A stretch of 64,000 nt of DNA from Trichoplax adhaerens. Its lineage: Eukaryota; Placozoa; Uniplacotomia; Trichoplacea; Trichoplacidae. Below are positions 12,824 through 24,219 of this stretch, one piece after another; position 1 is the stretch's first letter; every line of letters begins with the position of its first letter. Position numbers and translations under genes: made by a program. Location: assembly GCF_000150275.1 (NCBI RefSeq), contig NW_002060943.1, forward strand, positions 12,681,720 to 12,745,719, in the 5' to 3' direction. Below the pieces are notes generated by a model. That model made no database searches and was not told the DNA's origin. It was given only the letters and a program-made list of their open reading frames with translations.

Positions 12824-14160
12824 TATCAACTGGTCTTGAAAATCTATTTGCTCTTGCTCTATTTATGAAAATTCTGAGATATTCAAATATTATATCATGT
12901 ATTACAATTACTAATTAATAAATTAGGCTATTTTGAATGCTACTTATCTAAAAGAATTCATCTATAGCTCATTTTAGATGAAAAAGATAATCCTTGGTTT
13001 GACTTTTTACATATAAAATTTCTGTCTATAACTATATAACTGTGCTATATCTTAATTATACCTTCATACGAAAATCAATTATTTTTTATTCTGATTTATA
13101 GCAGCATAGATTATAAATACAATATCTATCTTTGTTGCGAGTTAGGGCTAATTCTGGCACTATGATACCAGTTTATAATATAATTTTGAAGTTGTTATTA
13201 GTATAATCTCTAATTTGTTAGATAAAAATCAACCAGTATATAAATATTATTAATTATCAAGAACATTTTTACTACCATACTGAATTCAGTAGTCAATATG
13301 CTCAATTCTCTAAATTACTATATTTTGGTTACGTACGCAGATTGTTAGAGCTGGGTTATTAAATAAGTTATCAAGATAATGCAATTTTGTAGCTCTCCTG
13401 TTGACGAATGGTAATCCTAATTCCGTTGCTGTATTGTTTAAGTTAAAGAATTCCTAACTGATTTTATCACTTGCAGCATTACCAAAGAATACATAATTAC
13501 TGATGGCTACTATTTATTTAGACGGGATTCTTCTACAGTTACCAAACATGCTTTCAAATATTTCTGTACTTATGCTAATAATAAAATTTTAAAGATTTCC
13601 AGACTTTTAGTTAAACATTACTTAGAAATTTAGATACAAAGACTAATCTAGTAAGATATTTTTAACTTGAACTCCAAATTTACAATTTTATAAGATGATG
13701 ACCTGCTTGATATGTTATATCATATTTATATTAGTTATAGCAATAATTATATCATGTATTTCAAAATGATTATTTGATATATCAGTTTACTTCAAAGTCA
13801 AATCAGCTAAAGAAATCAGTAATTACTCATGTTAGAGAGATAAAATCGTAATCCTTAACTTAAGTGACATAAGATTCTTGGATGCAACTATATTAAAAAT
13901 GCGTTCACATTAATTAAATAATTTCTGTCATAGTAATGGGTATTTAATCTATAGACGTACGCATATAACTTTTTCTCGTGCATTATCGACTCAACTATAC
14001 AGGGAAACGACCTTTAATATAAAGTTCTTAATGCTTGATCTATAAAAAAATTTTAACCACTCTTTTAATTGCATTTTCATGATAATACTATTTATCTTGT
14101 AGTTTTCTTTAACATTTATCATTCAAATTTTCTGATAGCGTTATATGAATCATTTTGAAG
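12824..14160. other. Intergenic AT-rich DNA, one EGF-like relic
   Basis: No open frame with domain similarity. The only recognisable coding echo is the calcium-binding-EGF relic near 13475-13530. Confidence 0.5.
13475..13530 (+). pseudogene. Decayed copy of the calcium-binding EGF exon
   Basis: Preceded by a TTGCAG acceptor, the DNA here (AAAGAATACATAATTACTG, then ATGGC and CTATTTAT) closely follows the exon at 9433-9552 (GCGAAGAATGCATTAATACTG, then ATGGC and CTATTTAT). Two cysteine codons are changed (TGC to TAC, TGT to TTT) and the frame is not kept. I read it as a dead duplicate of the mucin-like gene's cbEGF exon. Confidence 0.5.
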
Positions 14161-14540
14161 TAACTTAGGTCTAAGTCACAAGGTTGTCTGACTCCGTATG
14201 TTATCATCGTAGCTTTAGCTTTCATACTGAAACCTATAGAAAGTCGGCCATACAAATCTATATAAGTTTTATGATCATTTACCTACGCTGTGAACCGAGT
14301 ACCATGGAGAGATGATAGTATATAAAGCCCGGGGCTGTCATTAGCTGATCAGTGGATGATTAGCTGTGTAGTATATATATAAATGTTGATGAAGTAGTCT
14401 TGGATGTCAAGCCAGCTAAACTTAATAAAATTCTATTAAACCTAAACCTATTCTAATCCTAGTCTGTTGCAGCTTCATTTTTTAAGGAGTTCCAGTGATC
14501 TCAGGTATCCCCATCACAGGCTTCTTGCAACAAACACCTA
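14160..14540 (+). repeat. Diverged relative of LTR family D
   Basis: Shares a run of blocks with the solo LTR at 15051-15657: the GTCGGC(C/T)ATAC block, a ...CTGTG..CCGAGT block, TATAAAGCCCGG (GTAAAGCCCGG in the other copy), CATTAGCTG, TGGATGTCAAG, then AATAAA. It is clearly older, and its ends and target duplication cannot be fixed. Confidence 0.55.
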
Positions 14541-14986
14541 TCGAATCAAATTTGAACGGAATTTTAAACAAAACATAGCTTTGATGTGTCTAACTGTTCA
14601 TGAGGAAGGTTGCCGTCGACTTTAGAATTGCTTAAGTCTTGATATTTTGAATTTATTTCCTGAAAACCTCTAAACTTTACAGTCATTTAGCAGATATGCT
14701 ACCGTATTGTTTATGCTTGCAAGCTTTGCGCAGTGTAAGTATGATTATCATATAATTCAAAGCAACCGTGATAGGTATTATAAAGTAAATTGTGAGATTG
14801 TAATACATGAAGTATCGATGCTATAATTGTTTCCATATTGGATTAATGATGGTACGCTGTAAAATGGTGTTACTTAGAATTATTTGATTACGTGCAAAAT
14901 AAGATAAAATGTTGCTATGCTGATTGTAGCTGTGAAGGCTATGGAGAGTATCAAACAAACGACATTACATTATCTGATTGGCCTTT

Positions 14987-16105
14987 TGTCATGGTAGTGA
15001 ATCTACGGTGATGAATGATAACTTACTTAATTTAGACACGTATATGTATTTGTGACGGAGTACAGACTCCGTCTATTAATTTTAGCGTTAGTTTTAGTAA
15101 TTAGTAATTAAGATTTTATAAATTATTAATAACCTTTATTTATTAGGTATTCGATAATTGTAACGTTATTAGTAGTCTAGCTATACTTGTAGTAGACTCT
15201 GCAGGATAGTGTATTTACAGAAGTGACAACTAATGTTCACACAATAGTAATTTCTGTTACTTTGTGCCGAGCCTTTGATTGTTAATTGGCTCTTAATTAG
15301 TTCGTAACTCATTAGTGTTGTTTACGCCGTCTGCCATACTGAACCATATAGACAGTCGGCTATACGAAAGCTATATATTTTTAGGGTTATTTATCCAAGC
15401 TGTGCACCGAGTGCAACCGAGCTAGGGTATGTAAAGCCCGGTGCTCTCATTAGCTGTTGAGTTGACGATTGACTGTGTAGTGTACGCGTGTAGTTAGAGT
15501 AGTCTTGGATGTCAAGACTACCTTGGTTTAATAAACTATTTTAAGAGCCTAAGTCTAGTCTACACTTAGCCCGTTGAGGGCATATTTGGCTGTTGTAGCC
15601 TTAGTATTCGTACGGATTCAAAGACCCAGGTTTCCTTGTCGTGGGCTGAACACGACAGTATCACCTTAAGATAGTTATTAATTTGGATATGTGCATGAAT
15701 TATTTTATGACTTAATATAGCAGATACAAACCTGTTTCTAATACAGGTTAAATTATACTAAATATGGTATGTGAATTGTCAATGGTAAATTTAATATAAA
15801 TCCTGTTAATTATAAGCTAGGGCAAACATAAGGTTAATCTATAGTAATATTATAAATTCATTGGATTAAACTAGGAATAATTTAATGTATTCACGAAGTC
15901 TTATTGGTTGAAATATATCACATATCGGAAACCGGTTGTATGGCTAGAAAAGCTATTTAAATGATTGGCTTTAAATATTATATTAGACTTGCATTTTCTA
16001 GAATAAAGATATAGTTAGAAGATTCTAAAAGTGCATTTCTCAGTCATTGTTACTTATCTAGGGTAATCTAATTAGTTTAGATTAGGCAAGTTTAGTTAAG
16101 TAACA
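14987..16105 (+). mobile_element. Solo LTR family A, copy 1, itself interrupted
   Basis: Begins TGTCATGGTAGTGAATC and ends AGTTAAGTAACA, with a perfect 5-bp target duplication CCTTT at 14982-14986 and 16106-16110. Removing the inserted family D LTR leaves about 507 bp, matching the 508-bp copies at 21216 and 48957. TG...CA ends, 5-bp duplication, a TATA-like TATTTAAA and AATAAA support a solo LTR rather than a MITE. Confidence 0.85.
15051..15657 (+). mobile_element. Solo LTR family D inserted in family A
   Basis: A 607-bp insertion that starts TGTGACGGAGTACAG and ends CTGAACACGACA. It is flanked by GTATT (15046-15050) and GTATC (15658-15662), a 5-bp target duplication with one change. The uninterrupted family A copy at 21216 reads straight through this site. 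A GTAAAGCCCGG promoter-like block and AATAAA are present. Confidence 0.85.
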
Positions 16106-16233
16106 CCTTTCTAGAAGTTTTTCAGTAGACATACTCGGCTAAGTAGAGCTGTATGTAGATAGTCTTCGTATTAGATCTCATAAAGTTCTAATTTTCTACA
16201 AATTTTTAATTTTCGGGATCGGATTTTATCACA

Positions 16234-19130
16234 AGCTAGGACGATAAACGGAGCACTTGGAGTATTTGTTGTATCAGTTAGGATTCTACAGCAATAAATC
16301 GTCTGTGATAGTTATATGAACATCTGTTTTGAAATAATGCAGATGTGTGAAATTTGGCACCTGCGCTTAAAACTATTTGATTGGATTTTAAACTTTTGGG
16401 CAAGACACAATCAAATAATCTTTTAGTATCGTATTAAATCACCCTAAAATGTAAACTCATTGTGTTAACTGCTAGACAGTAAATAAATTGTTATCAGGAT
16501 TATAGACCAGCTTCTGTATTTGTCGTGGTACTAGTAATGGGTAGTAATGCTGTATACGTAGGCTGCTGAAAATAAAGAATTATAAAACTAACTTATTTTC
16601 GATTGAGGGCCAGTGAATTAGTTGAATACTTAATTATGTAAGAGCTCAAGGGTCAGACCGTGTTTAGATTAAGATTTATCTTGTATCTTTTATGCGTTCT
16701 CAAACGAAATTTAAAGTAGACTTTCATCAAAATTTAGATCTAAGAATAGATAACAGCCGATATTGTTAGTTAGGATCAAATTCTATGTATACGTGCATAC
16801 TTTGTAGCAATGCTAGCGAATCCAGATAGAATATGCAAGAGCAAGCTGCTTTTTACAAAAAAAAGTTCGTTAACTAATCGTTTACATATAGGAAAACAGT
16901 TTCCGTTTATTACACTAAAAAATTTGATGGAAAATTTTAGAGTTATGAAGTAAACCTAAACTTGATACTTACTTCAAGATACAAAAAGATCACAGAAATA
17001 TCTGGAAATAGCTCACGAGTATATTAATCACAAGAATAGATACCTTTTGGTGATATTTCTATAAATGCTCTACCAGGGAGTCGAAAAATAACTGTCATAC
17101 TATCAGAAATAAAATTCACGAATAATACGTGATTAATTTAATCACAAATTACAACAATAAGATTATCGCCTCCGCTAAGAGGACAAAAAATTGAATACGT
17201 CAGTAAACACAATGAAGGCTAGTTAAACAATAATCTTGAAAATTTGTTTACTTTATTTATATTGAGGTTTTATATAATGACAATAATCTTTAGAAGCAAA
17301 TGTTATGAATTAAATGGAACGAAAGAGTAGATTTCATGCTAATTAAATTTACGCATTGAAACTCAAATCTGTTATAGTACTTAACATATGACATCTAGGG
17401 TAGGACTTTCTTATTGGCAAACTTACAGATGAATACCTTGAAGCATTGTTATTACGATAAGCTAGTTTTAAATATATATAAGACTAAATGTGCAAATTTA
17501 CTTATAAAACATCTGCTAACTATTTGATATCATTTTCCGGACTTTTAATGACGTCTTAGGTAGTTCATTTAGATTATGCAGCTTAAAATATCCAGCATTT
17601 CGATCTTACTATCTACGCTGTTCATTAAACGATTGATATTGCAAATGAAATACTATTTAGTAATTCTAAATTACCCCTATTGCATCAGTAATAAGATTAA
17701 TAGGTCGATAGCCCAATCAAATTTTAAGTAGTATTTGCTCATGAGCATCCCTGAATGATTTCGTTATAGATAAATAAAATTTAAATATTTCATCATTTTA
17801 AATCTTTAACATTCCTTTCCGCAATTTAACTTTTGAAATATTCTTAGACAAATATTAAAATTTTCAAGAAAGTAACAAATAAAATTTACTGCTTCTATGT
17901 ATCAAACTTTATCGTTTTAATAATTATTATGGCGTATAACTATTTACATTAGCAGCTTAATTTTAATTTTGAATCTGCTAGTTTCTATCATTTTGCACCC
18001 AAGCACCATCATTAGCTTTAAAAAATTAAAATTTACAAGTACATGGGACAACTCTAATAGGAAAATATTGTGAAAGGTCGTAAATTCACATCTGATAAAA
18101 CTGCAGCTCTGGATTAATGAAAGAGCTACCGTTTGATTGCATATACGAATAAATACCTTAATCTATCATAAGATCTAGTTCAGCAATAAAGTCTTATAAT
18201 CGACAGCTACGTTACGTATCGCTAAAACTCACAGTTTTCTATCATAATTTATCCGAACTTTCCTGGCAGGGAACGGTAGGCTTTCAACGTGTTTCGTAAG
18301 TCTAATTTCTGGTCCAAATATTTTTCTTATTGTTATAGCACTAATAAAAATTTTATAAATATTGACTAGATCTCGTAATAATAAAAGTAGATGATCTTTA
18401 TCAGTATTTACAACACCATAATTATCGTATAATAATGTTTATGAATAAAATAATATCACGACTAATCAGTATGCTATAAATCCGGCTGCAATTTTGCTAA
18501 AGAATACATGCATTAATTGATGAAATGATAATAAAGCATTGCGTCAAGTTTAATTATCGCAATAGTACAAAAGGAAAAGTATAGATAAGACTCTCATATC
18601 ATTATGAATGCAATAAAGCATGGAATCACTTTTACTGGAGTGCCTTTCTATCAGCGTAACATATTATGTTGTAGGCCTTATAAAGCGTTAACTTTAATAT
18701 ATCCTAATATGTAATCTTTCATTTCGCCCAAAATTAAAATACTTCCGTTTCAAACTTATAAATTATTAATTTACTTTCATGCACAAATCTGTTCAATAGC
18801 TAAAAATCTATAATTTCCGCATAAGGAACTCATTAATTATATCTAAGATCAAAAAGTATACTTAATGGATTAAAACTAATAGAGAATTATGGTGCAATAA
18901 TTCTGCAGGATATATGAAATTATCATAGCTTTATAAGATGGGCAATGAAAGTCTGGTATGAATTATAGATGAAATAAGATATTAAAGTATAGAGACACAG
19001 TTTTATTAATTACTTTCAAAAGCTAGTCATCAGCAATTAGGAAAAGCTAAATAAATTATCTAACCGTTAATCCACGTACCTATGGTAGTTATAGCTTTAT
19101 TCTATTCAAAGTATACGTACGATAGTATAT
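16234..19130. other. Intergenic AT-rich DNA
   Basis: No open frame with domain similarity, no RNA gene I can recognise, and no repeat with clear ends. Confidence 0.5.
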
Positions 19131-19699
19131 TGTGATAAAATCCGATCATGAAAATTCATAAGTTGTAGAAAATGAGAAGTTTATTAGGTCTAATAATAAG
19201 ACTAGCTCCACACAGCTCGTATTCTAGCCGAATTAAACTACTGAAAGACTTCTAGAAAGAATAATCAGATAATCTAATACCTCCTGCTGTTATACTCTCC
19301 ATAGCTTTCGCAGCTACAGTCTGTATAACAACATTCTACCATAATTTACACATATTCAGCTTATTATTAGTCACAATATTTTACAGCGAACCATCATGAT
19401 CATTAATCCAATATTAAAATGATTACAGTATTTTCGTAGACATTATTCCTACCACTCAAAGTAAAATGAACTAAGCATAACCAAATATATGATTTGCAAT
19501 TCTATTTCTACCTCTAAACTTATAAGTAGCTCAATATCTTACTATATACAGCCAACTGTACTCTAGCATGGATTCTATCCTTACAGTCTATAATTATGGG
19601 CTACTAAATATATCATAAGGTAAATAAAGAAAAGACACTACCGTATATCATATTAAACATGACTAATAGTCTACAATCACAGTTCTAAGTTATTTTACA
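19131..19699 (-). mobile_element. Solo LTR family B, reverse copy
   Basis: On the + strand it starts TGTGATAAAATCCGATCATG and ends AAGTTATTTTACA, the reverse complement of the family B layout. Flanks TATAT (19126-19130) and AATAT (19700-19704) form a 4/5 target duplication. It is more diverged than the copies at 42842 and 49784. Confidence 0.75.
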
Positions 19700-20489
19700 A
19701 ATATCAAAAGTAAAATAAGTTCTCTCACTACATGTGTTCATGAGTATTGACAAAATCACTACCGTCATCATCCATTGCATACCTGACAAAACTAAATTAT
19801 AATTATCTCGAAAATATACTATGCATGATAAGATCATAAACTAAAGTGATATTTTAATTGAAAGGTTCTAAATTATTTTATTTAACCATAATAAGGTAAC
19901 AGCATATCTATTTTTACCGTGTAAAACTCCAGATATGATATCACTTTAATAATATATGATAACTGTTATGATCATCCTATCTAAAATGATACTTCATTTG
20001 CTTGTAAACTATTAGATCTGATACGTTATATCTACTATAAGCATCATTCTTTTTTGTCATCGAACCGGCTTGGTACCAATTCTGGTAATAAGAATAACAA
20101 GACTTGGCAGTTAATTACCTGCTAATATCAATGCACAAGCAAACAACGGGCATTATTATTATTTACTGGAATTGTTTTCAAGTTACTGCCAACGTTCAAA
20201 TCTTGTTGAAGCCAGCTTTGTAATAATATAATAAAAGGTATTGTAATAAAAATGTCTCATATCTATTTAATCAAATTGGGATCTGATCTCAAAAAATAAT
20301 TGTTTCAGTTGAGTAAACTTTAAACTATAGGCTTATTTCACAGAGTTTAACAATAGTGGCGCATAATTGAATTAATTAAGATTCTAATCAAAAGTATTAC
20401 AAACGCTATTAGATGTGAAGTTCTGTCGAAGCTTATGTCTGTAATTCTTAAACATTTTAAATTTTGCGCAATCTATTTACAATTATAAA

Positions 20490-20860
20490 TTTACCTATAG
20501 TAAGGCTGAAATCATCAAAAGAAGAGTTTTCCTTATAGATAGATCATCAATATGTTATACAGCACGAACCAACCCGTTTAAAATACCATTAATCCTATCT
20601 TACAGTCCAAAACTACGTTGCTGGGAATCTTCATAAATACAGCACGTCTAGTCATCTAGATCTATTTGCCACTCGTAGCTAACTGATCAAAACTAAAAAT
20701 CAACATTTCTAAATATTAATTAACAATATAATACTAGTATGGCGACAATATCTACTTTTAGAAGCCTAGCTCTATCTAACATAGCTAACAATACAATCAA
20801 ATATGGGGTGCAGAACTATAAATACTAGCACGTATCTAAATCTGGTAGTCTTGATAGTTT
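20490..20860. repeat. Dispersed repeat family F, copy 1 (core)
   Basis: Shares ordered blocks with 22050-22400 and 47320-47500, for example AATCTTCATAAATACAGCAC, the GTCATCTAGA block, and CGACAATATCTACT followed by AGCTCTATCTAAC. Probably an old LTR. Its ends were not resolved. Confidence 0.45.
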
Positions 20861-21215
20861 AATTACTTGCAAGGAATCGTCTAAATGTACTAATTTCATA
20901 TTGAACAATTGATAGCAGGAATATTTAGCAAGATAAATGCCACACAATCATAATACAGGGCCGATTTGTTCTAGCCATGCAATTAACGCGTCTTATTCAT
21001 TCGCCGTATTTATTAATTATAAAAGGAAGTTATCTTGCAGCTCGGCATTATTCTATCATGCGGTACCGTGTATCGAAAATAATTTTGAATGTCAGTGCTG
21101 AGTTTTGCAATAAAGTAATATAGAGCAATGTCTGTCTTGCGTGGCCTTGGTTTGTTGCTACGCTAGTTAATGTCATATCGTACTGTTTTAATCTAAACTC
21201 TTAGATTTTGGTATT

Positions 21216-21723
21216 TGTCACGGTAGTGAATCTACCATGATGAATGATAATTTACTTAATTTAGACATGTATATGTATCACGTTAAGATAGTTATTAATT
21301 TGGATATGTGCATGAATTATTTTATGACTTAATATAGCCGATACAAACCTGTTCCTAATACAGTTTAAATTATACTAAATATGGTATATGAATTGTCAAT
21401 AGCAAATTCAATATGAATCCTGTTAATTATAAGCTGGGGCAAACATAACGTTAGTCTATAGTAATATTACAAATTCATTGGATTAGACTAGGAATAATTT
21501 AATGTATTCTCGAAGTCTTATTGGTCGAAATATATCACACATTGTAAACCGGTTTTATGGCAAGAAAAGCTATTTAAATGATTGATTTTGAATATTAAAT
21601 TAGACTTGCATTTTCTAGAATAAAGATATAGTTAGAAGATTCTAAAAGTGCATTTCTCAGTCATTGTTACTTATCTAGGGTAATCTAAATTAGTTTAGAT
21701 TAGGCAAGTTTAGTTAAGTAACA
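21216..21723 (+). mobile_element. Solo LTR family A, copy 2 (intact, 508 bp)
   Basis: TGTCACGGTAGTGAATC...TTAAGTAACA with a perfect 5-bp duplication GTATT at 21211-21215 and 21724-21728. It serves as the reference for the empty site of the nested copy at 14987. Confidence 0.9.
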
Positions 21724-22049
21724 GTATTATTGATGCAAGCTGATTATGGTAAATCTACGTCATAACAACCTAAGCAATTAAATTAATAAATTCATCTTGA
21801 TAATATGGAAGTAAATCTAGTTGCTATCATATAGCCTTTCTAATGAAAGTATCTCAACAATAACTATCTTCGTCGAAAGAAATTCCCTATAAGACTTTGT
21901 TGCAAAGTTTTAGAAATAGTAGAGCGATAATCAATTACTATAAGAATCTACTTTAAAATCTAAGGTATGCCAAGCTCAAAGTGAAGTCAAGCCTATCATA
22001 TGAGTTCATTACCGCAGCTCATAAATAAATCCTATAAATCCATTTATGA

Positions 22050-22400
22050 CAACATAATTAGCTGCTGTCAGACTTGAATCATCAAACAAAATACTGTTTC
22101 TCAAATAGAAATCACCATCTTCTGCAATCCGAATCGTTTTTACTTCAAACATTTTTAATCTTCTGTTGATATCCAGCACCTTTCAGTGTTGGTCATCTTC
22201 ATAATTCAGTACTTCAAGTCGTGCAATCTTGCACTACTATCTCTCAACTGGCTAATATTAGTCATCTAGAATTTCTAATATAGATTTTAGTAATCATCTA
22301 GTATTAACATCACGATAATATCTACTCTTAGTTACCAAGCTATATCAAATACGTATAGCTATCATTACAAAATCATATATAGGGTGCTTAACTACAGTCT
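22050..22400. repeat. Dispersed repeat family F, copy 2 (core)
   Basis: Contains TCATCTTCATAATTCAGTAC, TAGTCATCTAGAA and CGATAATATCTACTCTTAG in the same order as the copy near 20490. Ends not resolved. Confidence 0.45.
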
Positions 22401-22755
22401 TAAAACACTAAAATTGGCGCCAAGTCTGATAGAGAAGGAAGCAGATGTTATAACCTGATTGCAATAATAAAAAATGAAAGATAACTAACCATAAATGTTT
22501 TCTGAAAAATAATATATTTTATTTTTGCTGGTAATTGTCATAAAGCATTAAGAATAAACTTTAAAGAGATTTTAAGTTAATAATTTTAATATAAGAAACA
22601 TCAAGGATGGTATTTAATTTAATCTCTGCTAATGCTAAAGTACTACAGTTAAAATAAAGACTGATATGTGATTGTTACATTCATCAAAATAACTTAGATA
22701 TGGAAGTGTAGTTTCTGATAACATTTTGTTTCGAACTTTTTAGAAGTATGAGTTA

Positions 22756-23575
22756 TGTCACGTTCTGTGATAGTTACATAATTAGTATGTTACCTTCTTT
22801 CTATATATCGTTAAATATCACGATGTTATTATCACGTCATGCGTATATGGATGTAGTTTTGGTACTATATTAAGCTTATCTATATATGTATTCTCATGTT
22901 GCCATAGTCGGTATGATATTCTATTTGTAATGTCTAAACTAGGGAAACCTTTCTCTTAGAGATGATCTTGTGATCTATGCCAGTAGATCAAAGGTCATAA
23001 TAAAGAAAGTATATAAACTCATTATTTTAACAATAAAGTTAGTTCTTCAACTTAATTACTGGGTCTCCTTGCTGAGTGCAGATCTAGTACTTGTTACAAA
23101 ATTTGGAAGTTGGAACAAGTTACTACTTAAGGAATTGTTAAAGTTAGTTATAACCTAAGTTATTGCGTTATTATGATGACATAGTAATATGTTACAAGTA
23201 TGTATCAAGAACATAGGAGCTTGATAGGACTTATAGTCGAAGAGATTTACATATAAAATTGTTCATTACCTCGAATGTCCGCATTTGATAATTCAATCGT
23301 AATAACAGGTTTGTTATTGAAATATGTTAATGGCATAGTAATAGGTTTATAACTACTAAAAGAGTATATAAGATGGACTGCGATCAATAAAAGCGATCCA
23401 GGTTAAGGCAAAGTTGTGTGATAGCTTTATATCGTATATTGTGTTGAGCGAGTTAGTACTTCGCAAGGATTCTGCCTACAATACCGTAGGCCAGGAATGT
23501 AGTTCTACGGATTAAAGTAAAAGTTTATTATAATTACTATGTTCTTTTCTTGTGTCACTAGAGTAGTTGTGGCAG
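22756..23575 (+). repeat. Possible LTR-like element E
   Basis: Starts TGTCACGTTCTGTGATAG. Near its 3' end it has GAGTATATAAGATGG followed by CAATAAAAGCG, the promoter/poly(A) spacing seen in the other LTRs of the window, then a somewhat GC-richer tail ending TTGTGTCA. No 5-bp target duplication was found, so the boundaries are tentative. Open frames inside it are not convincing genes. Confidence 0.4.
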
Positions 23576-24070
23576 TAATGAAAAGTAGCTCTCTAATCAT
23601 GTTTTAATGGGTGCAAATGGGAAGCTCAATGCAATTGTTAATCTAAGAACAATATAGCAGTTCTCATTAGACATTTGAATGTTTTCATAGCACTGATCTA
23701 ATACGAGTTCTAAAACCTACTTAAATTGGTTAATATTTTAACTTAAGGCGTGGGAGCTAAAAACTGAATAACTTTCTAACATGGCGTCATAAAATTAAGG
23801 CGTATATCTAAATTCTTTAGAAGACTAAAGGATTACCTTTCGTTTATTTAATAAAGACCTGAAATTTATTTTTTGCTTTTGTTTATTAATAATTACGGTT
23901 ACCTTTGAAATACCAAATCTATATAGTACAATTTCATTATTTAATTAAGATGTATCTTGCTTACTTAGATCAAATTATCATAAATAATTGGGAAGCTTCT
24001 TTTAAGAATTAAATCACAATTATATTAAAGCTCAACTACGTATAAAACCTTCCCGTAGATCACATTTAGC
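23576..24070. other. Upstream region of the receptor gene
   Basis: AT-rich with no open frame. It holds the presumed promoter-proximal region of the large receptor gene. Confidence 0.4.
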
Positions 24071-24078
24071 TATAAAAG
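24071..24078 (+). promoter_or_regulatory. TATA box of the LGR gene
   Basis: TATAAAAG lies 82 bases before the predicted ATG at 24153. An initiator-like TTCGCAGTCT follows about 37 bases downstream, so transcription would begin near 24101-24111 with a leader of about 45 bases. Confidence 0.55.
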
Positions 24079-24152
24079 GACGAAATTATTATTATCAAAT
24101 TTATTTTCGCAGTCTATTTTGCCGTATGGTCAAACAGATTCGATAGTGCGCC

Positions 24153-24219
24153 ATGCCGGAAAAGATGCCTAGTTATCGCGTATTGCTATATATATTTATT
24201 CTTACACCGTTGATTAATG
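24153..24219 (+). CDS. Exon 1: signal peptide
   Basis: MPEKMPSYRVLLYIFILTPL followed by ING: a basic start, a hydrophobic core and a small-residue end. It finishes in phase 1 at a GTAACC donor. The context GCCATGC suits initiation. The second Met, four codons later, could also start the protein. Confidence 0.7.

Larger units (their letters stand above)
14760..16233 (+). repeat. LTR family B copy broken by nested LTRs
   Basis: The left part, up to 14986, matches family B (GGATTAATGATGG...TTGTAGCTG.GAAGGCTATG). The right part, 16111-16233, continues the same family (CTAGAAG, then GTAGAGCTGTATGTAGATAG, ending TTTTATCACA). Between them lies a family A LTR with its duplicated CCTTT. The 5' end of the B copy is too diverged to place exactly. 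Confidence 0.65.

Noticed and set aside
12292-12918. Open frames crossing the N run
   Set aside because: They exist only because N is translated as X. Only the 24 codons before the gap are real sequence.
14987-16105. Family A as a MITE
   Set aside because: The ends are TG...CA with only short imperfect inverted similarity, three copies have perfect 5-bp duplications, and promoter-like and AATAAA motifs are in LTR order.
22970-23158. Small + strand frame
   Set aside because: Lies within the LTR-like segment E and has no protein features.
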